A stretch of 39,436 bases of DNA from positions 1 through 39,436 of the forward strand of contig CATLIX010000032.1 of the NCBI GenBank assembly GCA_949959185.1, given 5' to 3'. The notes beneath the pieces were generated by a model. The model did not search any database. It was not told the origin of the DNA and was given only the letters and a program-made list of their open reading frames with translations. Made by a program: the position numbers and the translations under genes. The number at the start of each line of letters is the position of its first letter. The stretch's first letter is position 1. This document shows, one piece after another, positions 32,637 to 39,261 of this stretch. The DNA comes from an uncultured Eubacterium sp. (GTDB lineage Bacteria > Bacillota > Clostridia > Lachnospirales > Lachnospiraceae).

Positions 32637-34502
32637 ATGAAAAACGGAGTTCAGCGTTTTGGTAAATTTCTCTCAGCAATGATTATGCCCAATATAGGCG
32701 CGTTGATTGCGTTTGGTTTTCTGGCGGCGTTTTTTAACGACAAAGGCTGGATACCGCATGAGGGATTTGCCACCATTTTTTCAGCTATTTTAGTTTATTT
32801 AATTCCAATCTTAATCGCTTCCACAGGTGGAAAACTTATTGGAGGCGAACGGGGCAGCGTAGTGGCTGCAATCGCGGTGGTGGGAGCCATAATGAGCGAT
32901 CCGGACACCACAATGCTGATGGCGGCCATGATTATGGGGCCTCTGGCAGGATTCTGCATCAAAAAATTTGACAAAGCCATGGAAGGGCGTATGCCGGCAG
33001 GCTTTGAAATGCTGATTAACAACTTTTCCGTTGGAATTCTGGGAATGCTGCTGGCCATGTTCGGATTTCTTGCAGTAGGGCCTTTTATGAATGTAATTCT
33101 TGGGATTTTGTCCGCAGGAGTGACATTCCTGGTGGAACACAGTGTTCTTCCGCTGATTGCGGTTTTTATCGAGCCGGCGAAGGTACTGTTTCTGAACAAT
33201 GCACTGAATCATGGAATTTTCACACCCATTGCCACTGCTCAGGCGGCAGAGACCGGAAAATCCATTATGTACATGCTGGAAGCAAATCCCGGCCCCGGCC
33301 TTGGCGTACTGCTGGCTTACATGTTTTTCTGTAAAGATAAGGAAACCAGGCAGTCTGCCCCCGGTGCGGTGATTATCCATCTGTTAGGCGGTATCCATGA
33401 AATTTATTTCCCCTATATTCTGATGAACCCCCTGGTGATTGTGGGGCCCATTCTGGGCAATATGGCGGCGATTTTCTGGTTCAATCTGACAGACTGCGGA
33501 CTGGTGGGGCCCGCTTCTCCAGGTTCCATTATCGCATACCTGATGATGACGCCTGGAAACAGAATGGTTCAGGTGATTGTAGGCGTACTGATTGCCACTG
33601 TGATTTCTTTCCTGGTTTCTTCTGCCATCATCCGCATGTCCAAAGGCAAAAGCCTGGAGGAGGCACAGGAAGAACTGGCCAGCCGGAAAGCGGAAGCAAA
33701 AGGAACCGCTCAGACTCCGGCGTCCATTACAGCAGAAGGTGTGAAAAAAGTAGTATTTGCCTGCGACGCAGGTATGGGTTCTTCCGCTATGGGGGCAACG
33801 AAGTTCCGAAATCGTATTAAGGCCCAGCGGCCGGATCTGACGGTAATCAATACGTCTGTGGATACCATTCCGCCGGACTGCGACATTGCAGTGGTGCAGA
33901 TTACGCTGGTGGAACGGGCAAGGAAATCCGTGCCCAACGCCCAGATGGTGACCATCAACAATTTCCTGGCTGACCCGGCGCTGGACACTCTGTATGCACA
34001 GCTGACAGCGGAAGGTGGAACAAAACAGGAAGATAGCGCACCTGAACAGCCGAAGGAAGAAAACACTCCGGCGTCATCTGGAACAGGAATTCTGGTCAGG
34101 GACGGAATCAGGCTGAACCTGAAATCTGTTTCCAAAGAAGAGGCCATTCAGGCGGCAGGAGAACTTCTGGTGAAGCTGGGGTATGTGGATTCTTCTTACA
34201 TTGATGCCATGCAGGAGAGGGAGAAAATAGTGACCACCTATATGGGCCTTGGCGTGGCTATTCCCCATGGAACTTCTCAGGCCAAAGGGACTGTGAAAAA
34301 GACGGGTATCGTGGTTCTGCAGTATCCGGAGGGCGTTGTGTTCGGAGAAGAGAAAGCACAGCTTGTATTCGGTATCGCAGGTGTAGGCGACGAGCATCTG
34401 GAACTGCTGGGAAAAATCTGCGGAATGCTGGAAGATGAAGCAGTTCTGGAAGAATTTAAGACAACGAATCAGATTGACTGGGTATTGGAAAAATTAAATT
34501 AA
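32637..34502 (+). CDS. mtlA: PTS mannitol-type EIICBA
   Basis: Imports and phosphorylates a hexitol, most likely mannitol, using phosphate from HPr. The 621-residue fusion has an EIIC membrane domain (1-~340; NNFSVGILGM, GGIHEIYFPYILM), an EIIB domain (~365-465) with phospho-Cys376 in ACDAGMGSSAMG, a Pro/Glu-rich linker (~465-480), and an EIIA domain (~485-621) with phospho-His544 in GVAIPHGT. Order and length match the 637-residue E. coli MtlA. AAAGGAGA precedes the ATG. The next gene is not a classical mtlD, so the substrate could be another hexitol such as glucitol. Confidence 0.92.
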   Translation: MKNGVQRFGKFLSAMIMPNIGALIAFGFLAAFFNDKGWIPHEGFATIFSAILVYLIPILIASTGGKLIGGERGSVVAAIAVVGAIMSDPDTTMLMAAMIMGPLAGFCIKKFDKAMEGRMPAGFEMLINNFSVGILGMLLAMFGFLAVGPFMNVILGILSAGVTFLVEHSVLPLIAVFIEPAKVLFLNNALNHGIFTPIATAQAAETGKSIMYMLEANPGPGLGVLLAYMFFCKDKETRQSAPGAVIIHLLGGIHEIYFPYILMNPLVIVGPILGNMAAIFWFNLTDCGLVGPASPGSIIAYLMMTPGNRMVQVIVGVLIATVISFLVSSAIIRMSKGKSLEEAQEELASRKAEAKGTAQTPASITAEGVKKVVFACDAGMGSSAMGATKFRNRIKAQRPDLTVINTSVDTIPPDCDIAVVQITLVERARKSVPNAQMVTINNFLADPALDTLYAQLTAEGGTKQEDSAPEQPKEENTPASSGTGILVRDGIRLNLKSVSKEEAIQAAGELLVKLGYVDSSYIDAMQEREKIVTTYMGLGVAIPHGTSQAKGTVKKTGIVVLQYPEGVVFGEEKAQLVFGIAGVGDEHLELLGKICGMLEDEAVLEEFKTTNQIDWVLEKLN

Positions 34503-34519
34503 AATCAGGAGGAAATAAA

Positions 34520-35776
34520 ATGAAAGCAAGAGGCGTCAGACTTTACGGAGCAAATGATATCAGACTGGAAGAATTTGAACTTCCCGAAATAAAAGAAGAT
34601 GAAATTCTGGTAAAAGTAGTAAGCGACAGTATCTGCATGTCCACCTGGAAAATGGTGCAGGCAGGAAAGGAACACAAACGGGTGCCGGAGAATGTGGCGG
34701 AACATCCGGTTATTATCGGCCATGAATTTACCGGAGATATTGTAAAAGTAGGCGAGAAATGGAAAAATCAGTTTCACGAAGGGAAAAAATTTGCCCAGCA
34801 GCCGGCCATTCCCGGACAGATGGAATCACCGGGATACTCCTATGAATTTTTCGGTGGCGCCACAACCTACTGCATTTTTCCCAACGATGTAATCGAAAAG
34901 GGATGTATCTGGGAATACGACGGAGACAGCTACTTTGAGGCTTCCCTTGCAGAACCCATGAGCTGCTGTATCGGCGGATATCACAGCAACTACCACAATG
35001 AACATCTTTCCTATGAACATAAAATGGGTACCCTGGCCGGAGGAAACATCCTGATTCTGGGCGGCTGCGGCCCCATGGGACTGGGAGCAGTGAGCTATGG
35101 CCTTACCTTTGAAAACAAGCCGAAGCGTATTGTGGTGACAGATATCAATGATGAGAAAATTGCCAGAGCAAAAGAAGTGGTTCCGGAAGCAGAAGCCAGA
35201 GAAAAGGGCGTGGAACTCCATTACATCAATACTGCAAATATGGAAGATCCTGTTGCAGAGCTTCGCGCCATCACAGAAGGCGTGGGATACAGCGATGTAT
35301 TCGTCTATGCTCCGGTACAGAGTATCGCAGAGATGGGTAACCGTCTGCTGTCTGTGGATGGCTGCATGAATTTCTTTGCAGGGCCTACGGACACACAGTT
35401 TTCCGCAAGTATGAATCTCTATGACTGCCATTATGCCAGAACCAAGATTATGGGTTCCACAGGGGGCAATACCAATGACATGAAGGAGGCCATTGAAAAA
35501 TCAGCCAAAGGCCTGATTAATTCAGCAGTTATGGTCACACATGTAGGCGGCATGGATTCCATTGCGGAGACAACGAAGAATCTGCCCGCTATCCCCGGCG
35601 GAAAAAAACTGGCCTATACCCAGTTTGACATGCCCATGACAGCCATTGAGGATTTCGGAAAACTGGGAGAAAAAGACCCCTTCTTCAAAGAACTGGATGA
35701 ATGCTGTAAGAGAAATAAGGGGCTCTGGTCAAAAGAAGCGGAAGAGATGCTGTTTGAGCATTTCGGGGTAAAATGA
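34520..35776 (+). CDS. Zinc-dependent alcohol dehydrogenase, sorbose/sorbitol-phosphate reductase-like
   Basis: A 418-residue medium-chain dehydrogenase. The catalytic zinc ligands are Cys39, His68 and Glu69 (GHEFTG); the GGCGPMG nucleotide loop is at 181-187, followed by VTDIND. Long inserts (AQQPAIPGQ, GGYHSNYHNEHLSYEHKMGTL) and the end EEMLFEHFG resemble L-sorbose-1-phosphate reductase (SorE)-type enzymes. The structural four-Cys zinc loop of classical alcohol dehydrogenases is absent. Lying 17 nt after mtlA with AGGAGG, it probably oxidises the imported hexitol phosphate to a ketose phosphate, in place of MtlD. This is inferred from context. Confidence 0.8.
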   Translation: MKARGVRLYGANDIRLEEFELPEIKEDEILVKVVSDSICMSTWKMVQAGKEHKRVPENVAEHPVIIGHEFTGDIVKVGEKWKNQFHEGKKFAQQPAIPGQMESPGYSYEFFGGATTYCIFPNDVIEKGCIWEYDGDSYFEASLAEPMSCCIGGYHSNYHNEHLSYEHKMGTLAGGNILILGGCGPMGLGAVSYGLTFENKPKRIVVTDINDEKIARAKEVVPEAEAREKGVELHYINTANMEDPVAELRAITEGVGYSDVFVYAPVQSIAEMGNRLLSVDGCMNFFAGPTDTQFSASMNLYDCHYARTKIMGSTGGNTNDMKEAIEKSAKGLINSAVMVTHVGGMDSIAETTKNLPAIPGGKKLAYTQFDMPMTAIEDFGKLGEKDPFFKELDECCKRNKGLWSKEAEEMLFEHFGVK

Positions 35777-35816
35777 ACAGGAATCTGAATTTTTCAGGTT
35801 GCACCTGATATAAAAT

Positions 35817-35858
35817 AATAAGGCGTTTGCCCCGGTTTACAGGGGTGAACGCCTTATT
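35817..35858. terminator. Hairpin after the hexitol operon
   Basis: Perfect 17-bp arms at 35817-35833 and 35842-35858 (AATAAGGCGTTTGCCCC and its complement) with an 8-nt loop. GACAGG rather than a T run follows, so it may work as a 3'-end stabiliser or weak terminator. Confidence 0.65.
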
Positions 35859-35859
35859 G

Positions 35860-35902
35860 ACAGGAAAGCTCTTTAAATGTTCTGTCAGCCGAACCGGTTT
35901 AA
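35860..35902. repeat. Copy 1 of a 43-nt sequence flanking the toxin-antitoxin module
   Basis: This segment matches 36410-36452 in 33 of 43 positions, same orientation (CAGGAAAGCTCTTTAAATG... against CAGGGAATCCCTGTAAAGG..., both ending CCGAA..CG.TTTA). The two copies lie on either side of the toxin-antitoxin-like module. Confidence 0.6.
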
Positions 35903-35953
35903 TAGTCGTTGTTTCATTTCATTTATAAGGTATCAGATTTTTTTGGGAAATTC

Positions 35954-36070
35954 TTGAATAATTTGTGATGGTATGTTATATTATAAACATAAGAGATGCT
36001 ACCGATAGACGGTTAGCCCGACATGTAGCAAAATAACCGCTTAGTTTGTCAGACTGGGGCGGTTATTTTT
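35954..36070 (+). ncRNA. Antisense RNA with promoter, antitoxin candidate of a type I system
   Basis: A promoter TTGAAT (35954-35959), 17-bp spacer, TATATT (35977-35982) preceded by TGT should start a transcript near 35989. The RNA would fold a TGCTAC/GTAGCA hairpin (35997-36002, 36025-36030) whose loop displays GGTTAGCCC, then end at the stem AATAACCGC (36032-36040) and GCGGTTATT (36059-36067) with a T run, about 80 nt in all. It converges on the toxin gene and shares its terminator, which works in both directions (T tracts on each side). The toxin leader carries the same GCTACC and GGTTAGCCC elements. This is the layout of the Fst/par family; the RNA is predicted, not observed. Confidence 0.6.
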
Positions 36071-36167
36071 GTGTTTTATGGTTATCTTTGCTTCCGATGG
36101 CGTATCCGAGACTGAAGCAAGCCACGCATAATCCAAGTACAGAAATCAATCCTTCAATCGTCAACAT
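36063..36167 (-). CDS. 34-residue holin-like/Fst-type toxin peptide
   Basis: The peptide begins MLTIEGLISVLGLCVACFSL and ends GYAIGSKDNHKTQK: one hydrophobic helix (residues ~5-24) with a charged C-terminal tail, the form of small membrane toxins of type I systems (putative holin-like toxins in Firmicutes). AAAAGGAGGG (36176-36185) lies 8 nt upstream of the ATG at 36167. The stop codon sits inside the stem of the bidirectional terminator. The leader is about 100 nt; it holds a CCCTC element (36238-36243) able to pair with the GAGGG of the ribosome-binding site and thus delay translation. Toxicity is inferred from family resemblance and arrangement. Confidence 0.65.
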   Translation of the reverse strand: MLTIEGLISVLGLCVACFSLGYAIGSKDNHKTQK

Positions 36168-36276
36168 CCACTTAGCCCTCCTTTTCCGAATTCCCTTTCA
36201 GGTTTCTATGTAATCAGAGGGTCACAGTCCCTCTGCAGAGGGCTAACCGCCTACCATCCTGGTAGCACCTGACATA

Positions 36277-36305
36277 ATTTTACCATATCATAAAATGCTT
36301 ATCAA
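36277..36305 (-). promoter_or_regulatory. Toxin promoter
   Basis: On the minus strand TTGATA (36305-36300) and TAAAAT (36282-36277) are 17 bp apart, and TGG precedes the -10 box. Transcription would start near 36270 and run through the leader hairpins to the terminator at 36032-36067. No gene is seen between 36306 and 36407. Confidence 0.65.
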
Positions 36306-36409
36306 TGTAAATCGACATTTCCTTTCAGCAGTTGTTTTGCTGTATTATCTACCCCTCTGAATTTGAATATTATAGTAACGGGAATATCGAAAAAGGAGGG
36401 TTTGTATTT

Positions 36410-36452
36410 TACAGGGAATCCCTGTAAAGGTTTTGTCGGCCGAATCCGTTTA
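36410..36452. repeat. Copy 2 of the 43-nt flanking sequence
   Basis: Direct-repeat partner of 35860-35902. It begins inside a TTTACAGGG-AAT-CCCTGTAAA dyad (36408-36428) and reaches the stop codon of the truncated surface-protein gene. It may therefore be a conserved 3' untranslated sequence. Confidence 0.6.
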
Positions 36453-37496
36453 CTTCCTGATTTTTCCAGTGGATTTTACATTGCTCCACGGGCCATACAG
36501 GGTTTCTTTGCCGGATTTCCTATAGCTGCGGAGCCTTACATAATATTTTTTGCCTGTTTTCAGCTTTGTGAAAGTATAGGAGGTTTTGGACAGGGTTTTG
36601 GATTTCATATTCTTTTTGAATTTTTTGTCCGTGGCAACCTGTACCTGATATCCGGAGGCCATTTTATCCTTTGTCCATTTTACGGTTAGTTTTCTGCCTG
36701 CCGCTGCCTTTGCTGATTTCACGGACTGCTTCTTCGGGCTTACCTTAACCGTCACTTTTTTGGATATGGTTCCTGCCTGGATGGTTATGGAGGCAGTTCC
36801 GGTATTTTTGATGGTTACCTTTCCGGTGTTTCTGTCTACCGCGGCAATCTTCGGTTTGGAGCTTGTAAAGGTCAGACTGCTGTTAGATGTGGCGTTGATT
36901 TTGAAAGGCTTTGCACCATACACAACCTTGTACAGAGTCTTTGTACAGGTAATGGTGGGAGCAGACTGGTCGTTGGTATTGGGCTGGTCGTCTGCACCAG
37001 GCTGCTCATTTGAGCCAGGCTGTCCGCCTGTACTGGAGGAATCCGGTGGGCTGGTAATGGTAAAATAGACGGTTTTGCTGCCAGTGTACCGGTTCTGGCC
37101 TTCAGCGGCTGTCACCGTTACCGCAGCGGTTCCTACATTGATATGGTTGCTGTAGGAGACGGTATAATCGGTACCAGGTGTCAGTATGGTCTCTCCGGAT
37201 GTGACTGTGACTGCCGGGGTTTTTGGAGTTCCGTCATAAACGTAGCTGTCCTGTTCCAGAGTTACGGTGGCTGTGGAGAGTTCTGTTGGGGTGTTATCAT
37301 CGCCCTGGGAAGGTTCGCTGCCAATCAGGCGGAAGGTAATATTATTTTCATTTGCATAGGTTTCAGCAGCGGAACCGCTTATGCCATAGATGACAAGGTT
37401 CTTACTGCAGTTTCCAAAAGCAAAGCCACCAATAGTTATTATGGCATGGCTTTTGTCTATATCCGATAATCTCTGTAAGTCTCTGTTTATGGGCAA
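36450..37496 (-). pseudogene. 5'-truncated leucine-rich-repeat (BspA-like) surface protein
   Basis: The frame encodes only the C-terminal part of a cell-surface protein. It starts in the last LRR unit (GGFAFGNCSKNLVIYGISG, AETYANENNITF). An MBG/Ig-like domain follows (VTLEQDSYVYDGTPKTPAVTV, GTDYTVSYSNHINVGTAAVTV), then a Pro/Gly/Asn-rich linker, a bacterial Ig-like group 2 domain (INATSNSSLTFTSSKPKIAAVD) and a fibronectin type III-like end (VKWTKDKMASGYQVQVATD). No signal peptide or ATG is present; the best start is TTG at 37496 with AAAGGGG about 10 nt upstream, and an in-frame stop lies at 37515-37517. An intact gene would have a secretion signal and several more LRR units, so this is probably a remnant and not exported. 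Confidence 0.7.
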
Positions 37497-37667
37497 TTCC
37501 GGTATTTTCCCCTTTCAACACTCTCCGTCAAAAACTGTAAATTTACGGAAAAAGGTGTCAGAAATTGTGTCAGGGAATCCTGTCAACCCCTTTACCCGAT
37601 GACGGTTGCGGGGAAACCGGGGGTTTACTGGATGGAGTTCATATGCCGGGAATCCCAAGAATGGAAA

Positions 37668-37705
37668 AAGGGATGTTCCAAATGCATTTTATTGGAACAT
37701 CCCTT
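37668..37705 (-). terminator. Terminator of the first RHH gene
   Basis: Perfect 14-bp arms AAGGGATGTTCCAA (37668-37681) and TTGGAACATCCCTT (37692-37705). Read on the minus strand the stem is followed by TTTTTCC. The stop codon of the RHH gene is in the loop. Between 37517 and 37667 nothing else is seen. Confidence 0.8.
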
Positions 37706-37853
37706 GATTACTATTTTTTTCTTTTAAATATTCCTTTAATACAAGATTAACGTATTGTGAAAATGACCTGTCGTCCTGTTCCGCTAACTTTTTAATCTCA
37801 TTTATAATTTCCTCATCAAGTGTGATACTTACTTTTATTTTAAGAGGTTTCAT
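37689..37853 (-). CDS. Ribbon-helix-helix protein, copy 1 (54 aa)
   Basis: A small DNA-binding protein beginning MKPLKIKVSITLDEEIINEI and continuing KKLAEQDDRSFSQYVNLVLKE. The beta-strand KIKVSITL followed by two helices is the Arc/CopG/MetJ fold. Such proteins are repressors of plasmid, phage or toxin-antitoxin operons. AAAGGAG lies 8-9 nt upstream of the ATG at 37853. A near-identical second gene lies 91 nt upstream on the same strand. No toxin frame follows this gene; its end is the terminator. It probably represses its own promoter through the AAGTAG repeats at 37916-37931. Confidence 0.82.
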   Translation of the reverse strand: MKPLKIKVSITLDEEIINEIKKLAEQDDRSFSQYVNLVLKEYLKEKNSNQGMFQ

Positions 37854-37915
37854 ATTACTACTCCTTTTTAATATAATATATCACCCTATAGCTTTTTATA
37901 TTGTTTCATCGCCTA

Positions 37916-37931
37916 AAGTAGTGTTAAGTAG
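37916..37931. promoter_or_regulatory. Operator-like direct repeats, RHH copy 1
   Basis: AAGTAG at 37916-37921 and 37926-37931, period 10 bp (CTACTT on the transcribed strand). The pair sits about 65 nt upstream of the copy 1 start and is conserved in spacing upstream of copy 2 (38161-38176), while sequence between repeats and genes has diverged. Confidence 0.5.
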
Positions 37932-37944
37932 TATTGTTGATAAT

Positions 37945-38100
37945 TTATTCCTGTTTATTATTCTTATCTCTTAAAAACTCTTTCAAGACAAGATTAATGT
38001 ATTGTGAAAGCGACCTGTCGTCCTGTTCTGCTAACTTTTTAATCTCATTTATAATTTCCTCATCAAGCGTAATGCTTACTTTTATTTTAAGAGGTTTCAT
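37945..38100 (-). CDS. Ribbon-helix-helix protein, copy 2 (51 aa)
   Basis: A tandem paralog of the preceding gene. The first 30 residues are identical; later differences are Phe31 to Leu, Val35 to Ile, Tyr42 to Phe, and a divergent tail (LRDKNNKQE). Most nucleotide changes in the shared part are silent (for example agt/agc, atc/att, aca/acg), which indicates selection on the protein. AAAAGGAG lies upstream of the ATG at 38100. It is divergent from the unknown gene at 38198, so one protein could control both directions. Confidence 0.82.
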   Translation of the reverse strand: MKPLKIKVSITLDEEIINEIKKLAEQDDRSLSQYINLVLKEFLRDKNNKQE

Positions 38101-38145
38101 GTTATCACTCCTTTTTTACAATATATCATTTCATATCATTTCATA

Positions 38146-38176
38146 TTGACTTATCGCTTTAAGTAGTATAAAGTAG
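38146..38176. promoter_or_regulatory. Operator-like repeats and promoter, RHH copy 2 / divergent gene
   Basis: AAGTAG at 38161-38166 and 38171-38176, period 10. On the plus strand TTGACT (38146-38151) and TATAAA (38167-38172) are a possible promoter for the gene at 38198, though the 15-bp spacer is short. Binding of an RHH protein to the repeats would block that promoter. Confidence 0.45.
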
Positions 38177-38197
38177 TATTGTTCATCTAATTTAGAA

Positions 38198-38806
38198 ATG
38201 AGGTATATATTATGGAAAAAAAACAAAACCCGGAAACTGTTGTATGAGGAGCTAAATCATGACGAAATTGAACTGTTGGAGTGGTACCATGAAAATCCAT
38301 TGTCCGTGTATATTGAAATCGCTTTAATAATAATGGCCGACATTGAGATAATTACGGAGGAACAGCGCAGAGAATATAAGGCACGGGTGGAGGAGAATGC
38401 GGGCAAATTGAAGGAGCTTCTGCTGAAAAAGGAAGACGGCGCCATAACGAATAAGGACGGACTGAAAAACTTTCTGTTTGATATTATGAATAAGTATAAT
38501 GGGATGTTTGCAGACATATCTCTGGATGATGAAACGGACACGATTTTTGTGAATACGGTAGACGGTGGGCGGTTCATTGTCACTGTCAGCCCCGTGACTG
38601 CGGACGAAGCCCTCCTGGAGCTGTGGGCGAAGAAGAACCCGGAACGGATGTCCCTTACGCTCGGCGTGCTGAATATGCGGGATTTAGGCGTATTTACGAA
38701 AGAAGAATCAAATGAGTATCTTTCCGCCATCCTTGAAAATGCGGATAATTCCGTAACCGAAGATTTGAAGTCCGGATTAGGGACGGACGGAAATAATAAA
38801 CATTAA
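38198..38806 (+). CDS. Protein of unknown function (about 200 aa)
   Basis: I do not recognise this gene. The 202-residue product is acidic and mainly helical in the first half (ELNHDEIELLEWYHENP, ITEEQRREYKARVEENAGKLKELLLKKE). The second half (FADISLDDETDTIFVNTVDGGRFIVTVSP) looks like a small alpha/beta domain. No membrane segment lasts long enough to be sure (YIEIALIIMADIEII is short). The start is uncertain: the ATG at 38198 has no ribosome-binding site, while an ATG at 38212 with GAGG 8 nt upstream is in another frame and meets a stop after 11 codons. A run of eight A (38216-38223) lies between, so slippage or a one-base error could join the frames. Divergent from RHH copy 2; followed by a terminator. 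Confidence 0.6.
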   Translation: MRYILWKKNKTRKLLYEELNHDEIELLEWYHENPLSVYIEIALIIMADIEIITEEQRREYKARVEENAGKLKELLLKKEDGAITNKDGLKNFLFDIMNKYNGMFADISLDDETDTIFVNTVDGGRFIVTVSPVTADEALLELWAKKNPERMSLTLGVLNMRDLGVFTKEESNEYLSAILENADNSVTEDLKSGLGTDGNNKH

Positions 38807-38825
38807 TTAATATAAGGAAAAGAGG

Positions 38826-38854
38826 GAGCCGGTATAACCGCCGGTTCTTTTTTT
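38826..38854 (+). terminator. Terminator after the unknown gene
   Basis: GAGCCGG (38826-38832) pairs with CCGGTTC (38841-38847), one G-U pair, followed by a run of seven T. It merges directly into the repeat that follows. Confidence 0.8.
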
Positions 38855-39119
38855 ATCTTATAGAAAATACTGTGTCACGCTAACGCGTAAAAGTATCTTC
38901 CTATGAGATAAAAAATAATATGCGTAGGGTCTTCTACACTCCGTTTCGGTCGTTGCCACTCAGGTGCCACTGGCACCTGGCAACCCAGCGAAGCGAGGGT
39001 ACTCGCACAGGAGGAAAATATTGTTTCGCAATTGTGCTTAAACGCGATACGTTCAGCATACTGCGTATGCTCTGACGCACCACAAATGGCGCAGCAAATC
39101 GTCCAGATCCCTCATGATT
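38854..39119. repeat. Intergenic repeat, long copy with two inserts
   Basis: Same order of parts as 31198-31344: hairpin arms TATCTTATAG... (38854 on) and ...CCTATGAGATA (to 38910), TATGCG (to 38924), ACTCGCACAGGAGG (from 39001), ATATTG-CAAT, GGCGCAGCAAATCGTCC (from 39088), CCTCATGAT. Relative to that copy, 38925-39000 (76 nt) and 39038-39087 (50 nt) are extra. The first holds the palindrome CAGGTGCCA-C-TGGCACCTG flanked by GTTGCC/GGCAAC; the second holds GCATAC-TGC-GTATGC. Confidence 0.75.
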
Positions 39120-39216
39120 TTCGCCTGTTGTTCCTGTTATCCAAATAGGCAAGCAATGCAATCAGGAAGTTATCGCCCAAAAATAGCAGGCTTAAAATTT
39201 CATATGTATTTTCCAT
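39112..39216 (-). CDS. 34-residue toxin-like membrane peptide
   Basis: Begins MENTYEILSLLFLGDNFLIA and ends LLAYLDNRNNRRKS: one hydrophobic helix (about residues 7-24) and a basic, Asn/Arg-rich tail, the shape of putative holin-like or type I toxin peptides of Firmicutes. AAGGTGG lies 6 nt upstream of the ATG at 39216. Its own extended -10 promoter, TGC-TATAAT, lies at 39253-39258 on the minus strand, giving a leader of about 30 nt. The stop codon overlaps the end of the repeat (CCTCATGAT), so the transcript would read into it. No antisense RNA is obvious; one could lie in 39259-39436. Confidence 0.55.
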   Translation of the reverse strand: MENTYEILSLLFLGDNFLIALLAYLDNRNNRRKS

Positions 39217-39252
39217 CTGCACCACCTTGTAACACGAATGTTCCCAAGTCAG

Positions 39253-39261
39253 ATTATAGCA
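39253..39261 (-). promoter_or_regulatory. Extended -10 promoter of the toxin-like peptide
   Basis: Minus strand reads TGCTATAAT, a perfect TGn-TATAAT extended -10. No good -35 is seen. Downstream in plus coordinates (39262-39436) there is no gene; only CACTTGC-AAA-GCAAGTG (39344-39360) and AAAACCT/AGGTTTT (39375-39381, 39397-39403) hairpins are visible. Confidence 0.5.

Noticed and set aside
38212-38247. 11-codon frame MEKKQNPETVV as a leader peptide
   Set aside because: No attenuator-like hairpin or codon bias supports a leader; it is more likely the displaced true start of the following gene.
38934-39161. Reverse-strand frame of 75 codons through the long repeat
   Set aside because: It lies mostly within non-coding repeat blocks and inserts and overlaps the better-supported peptide gene at 39112-39216 in another frame.
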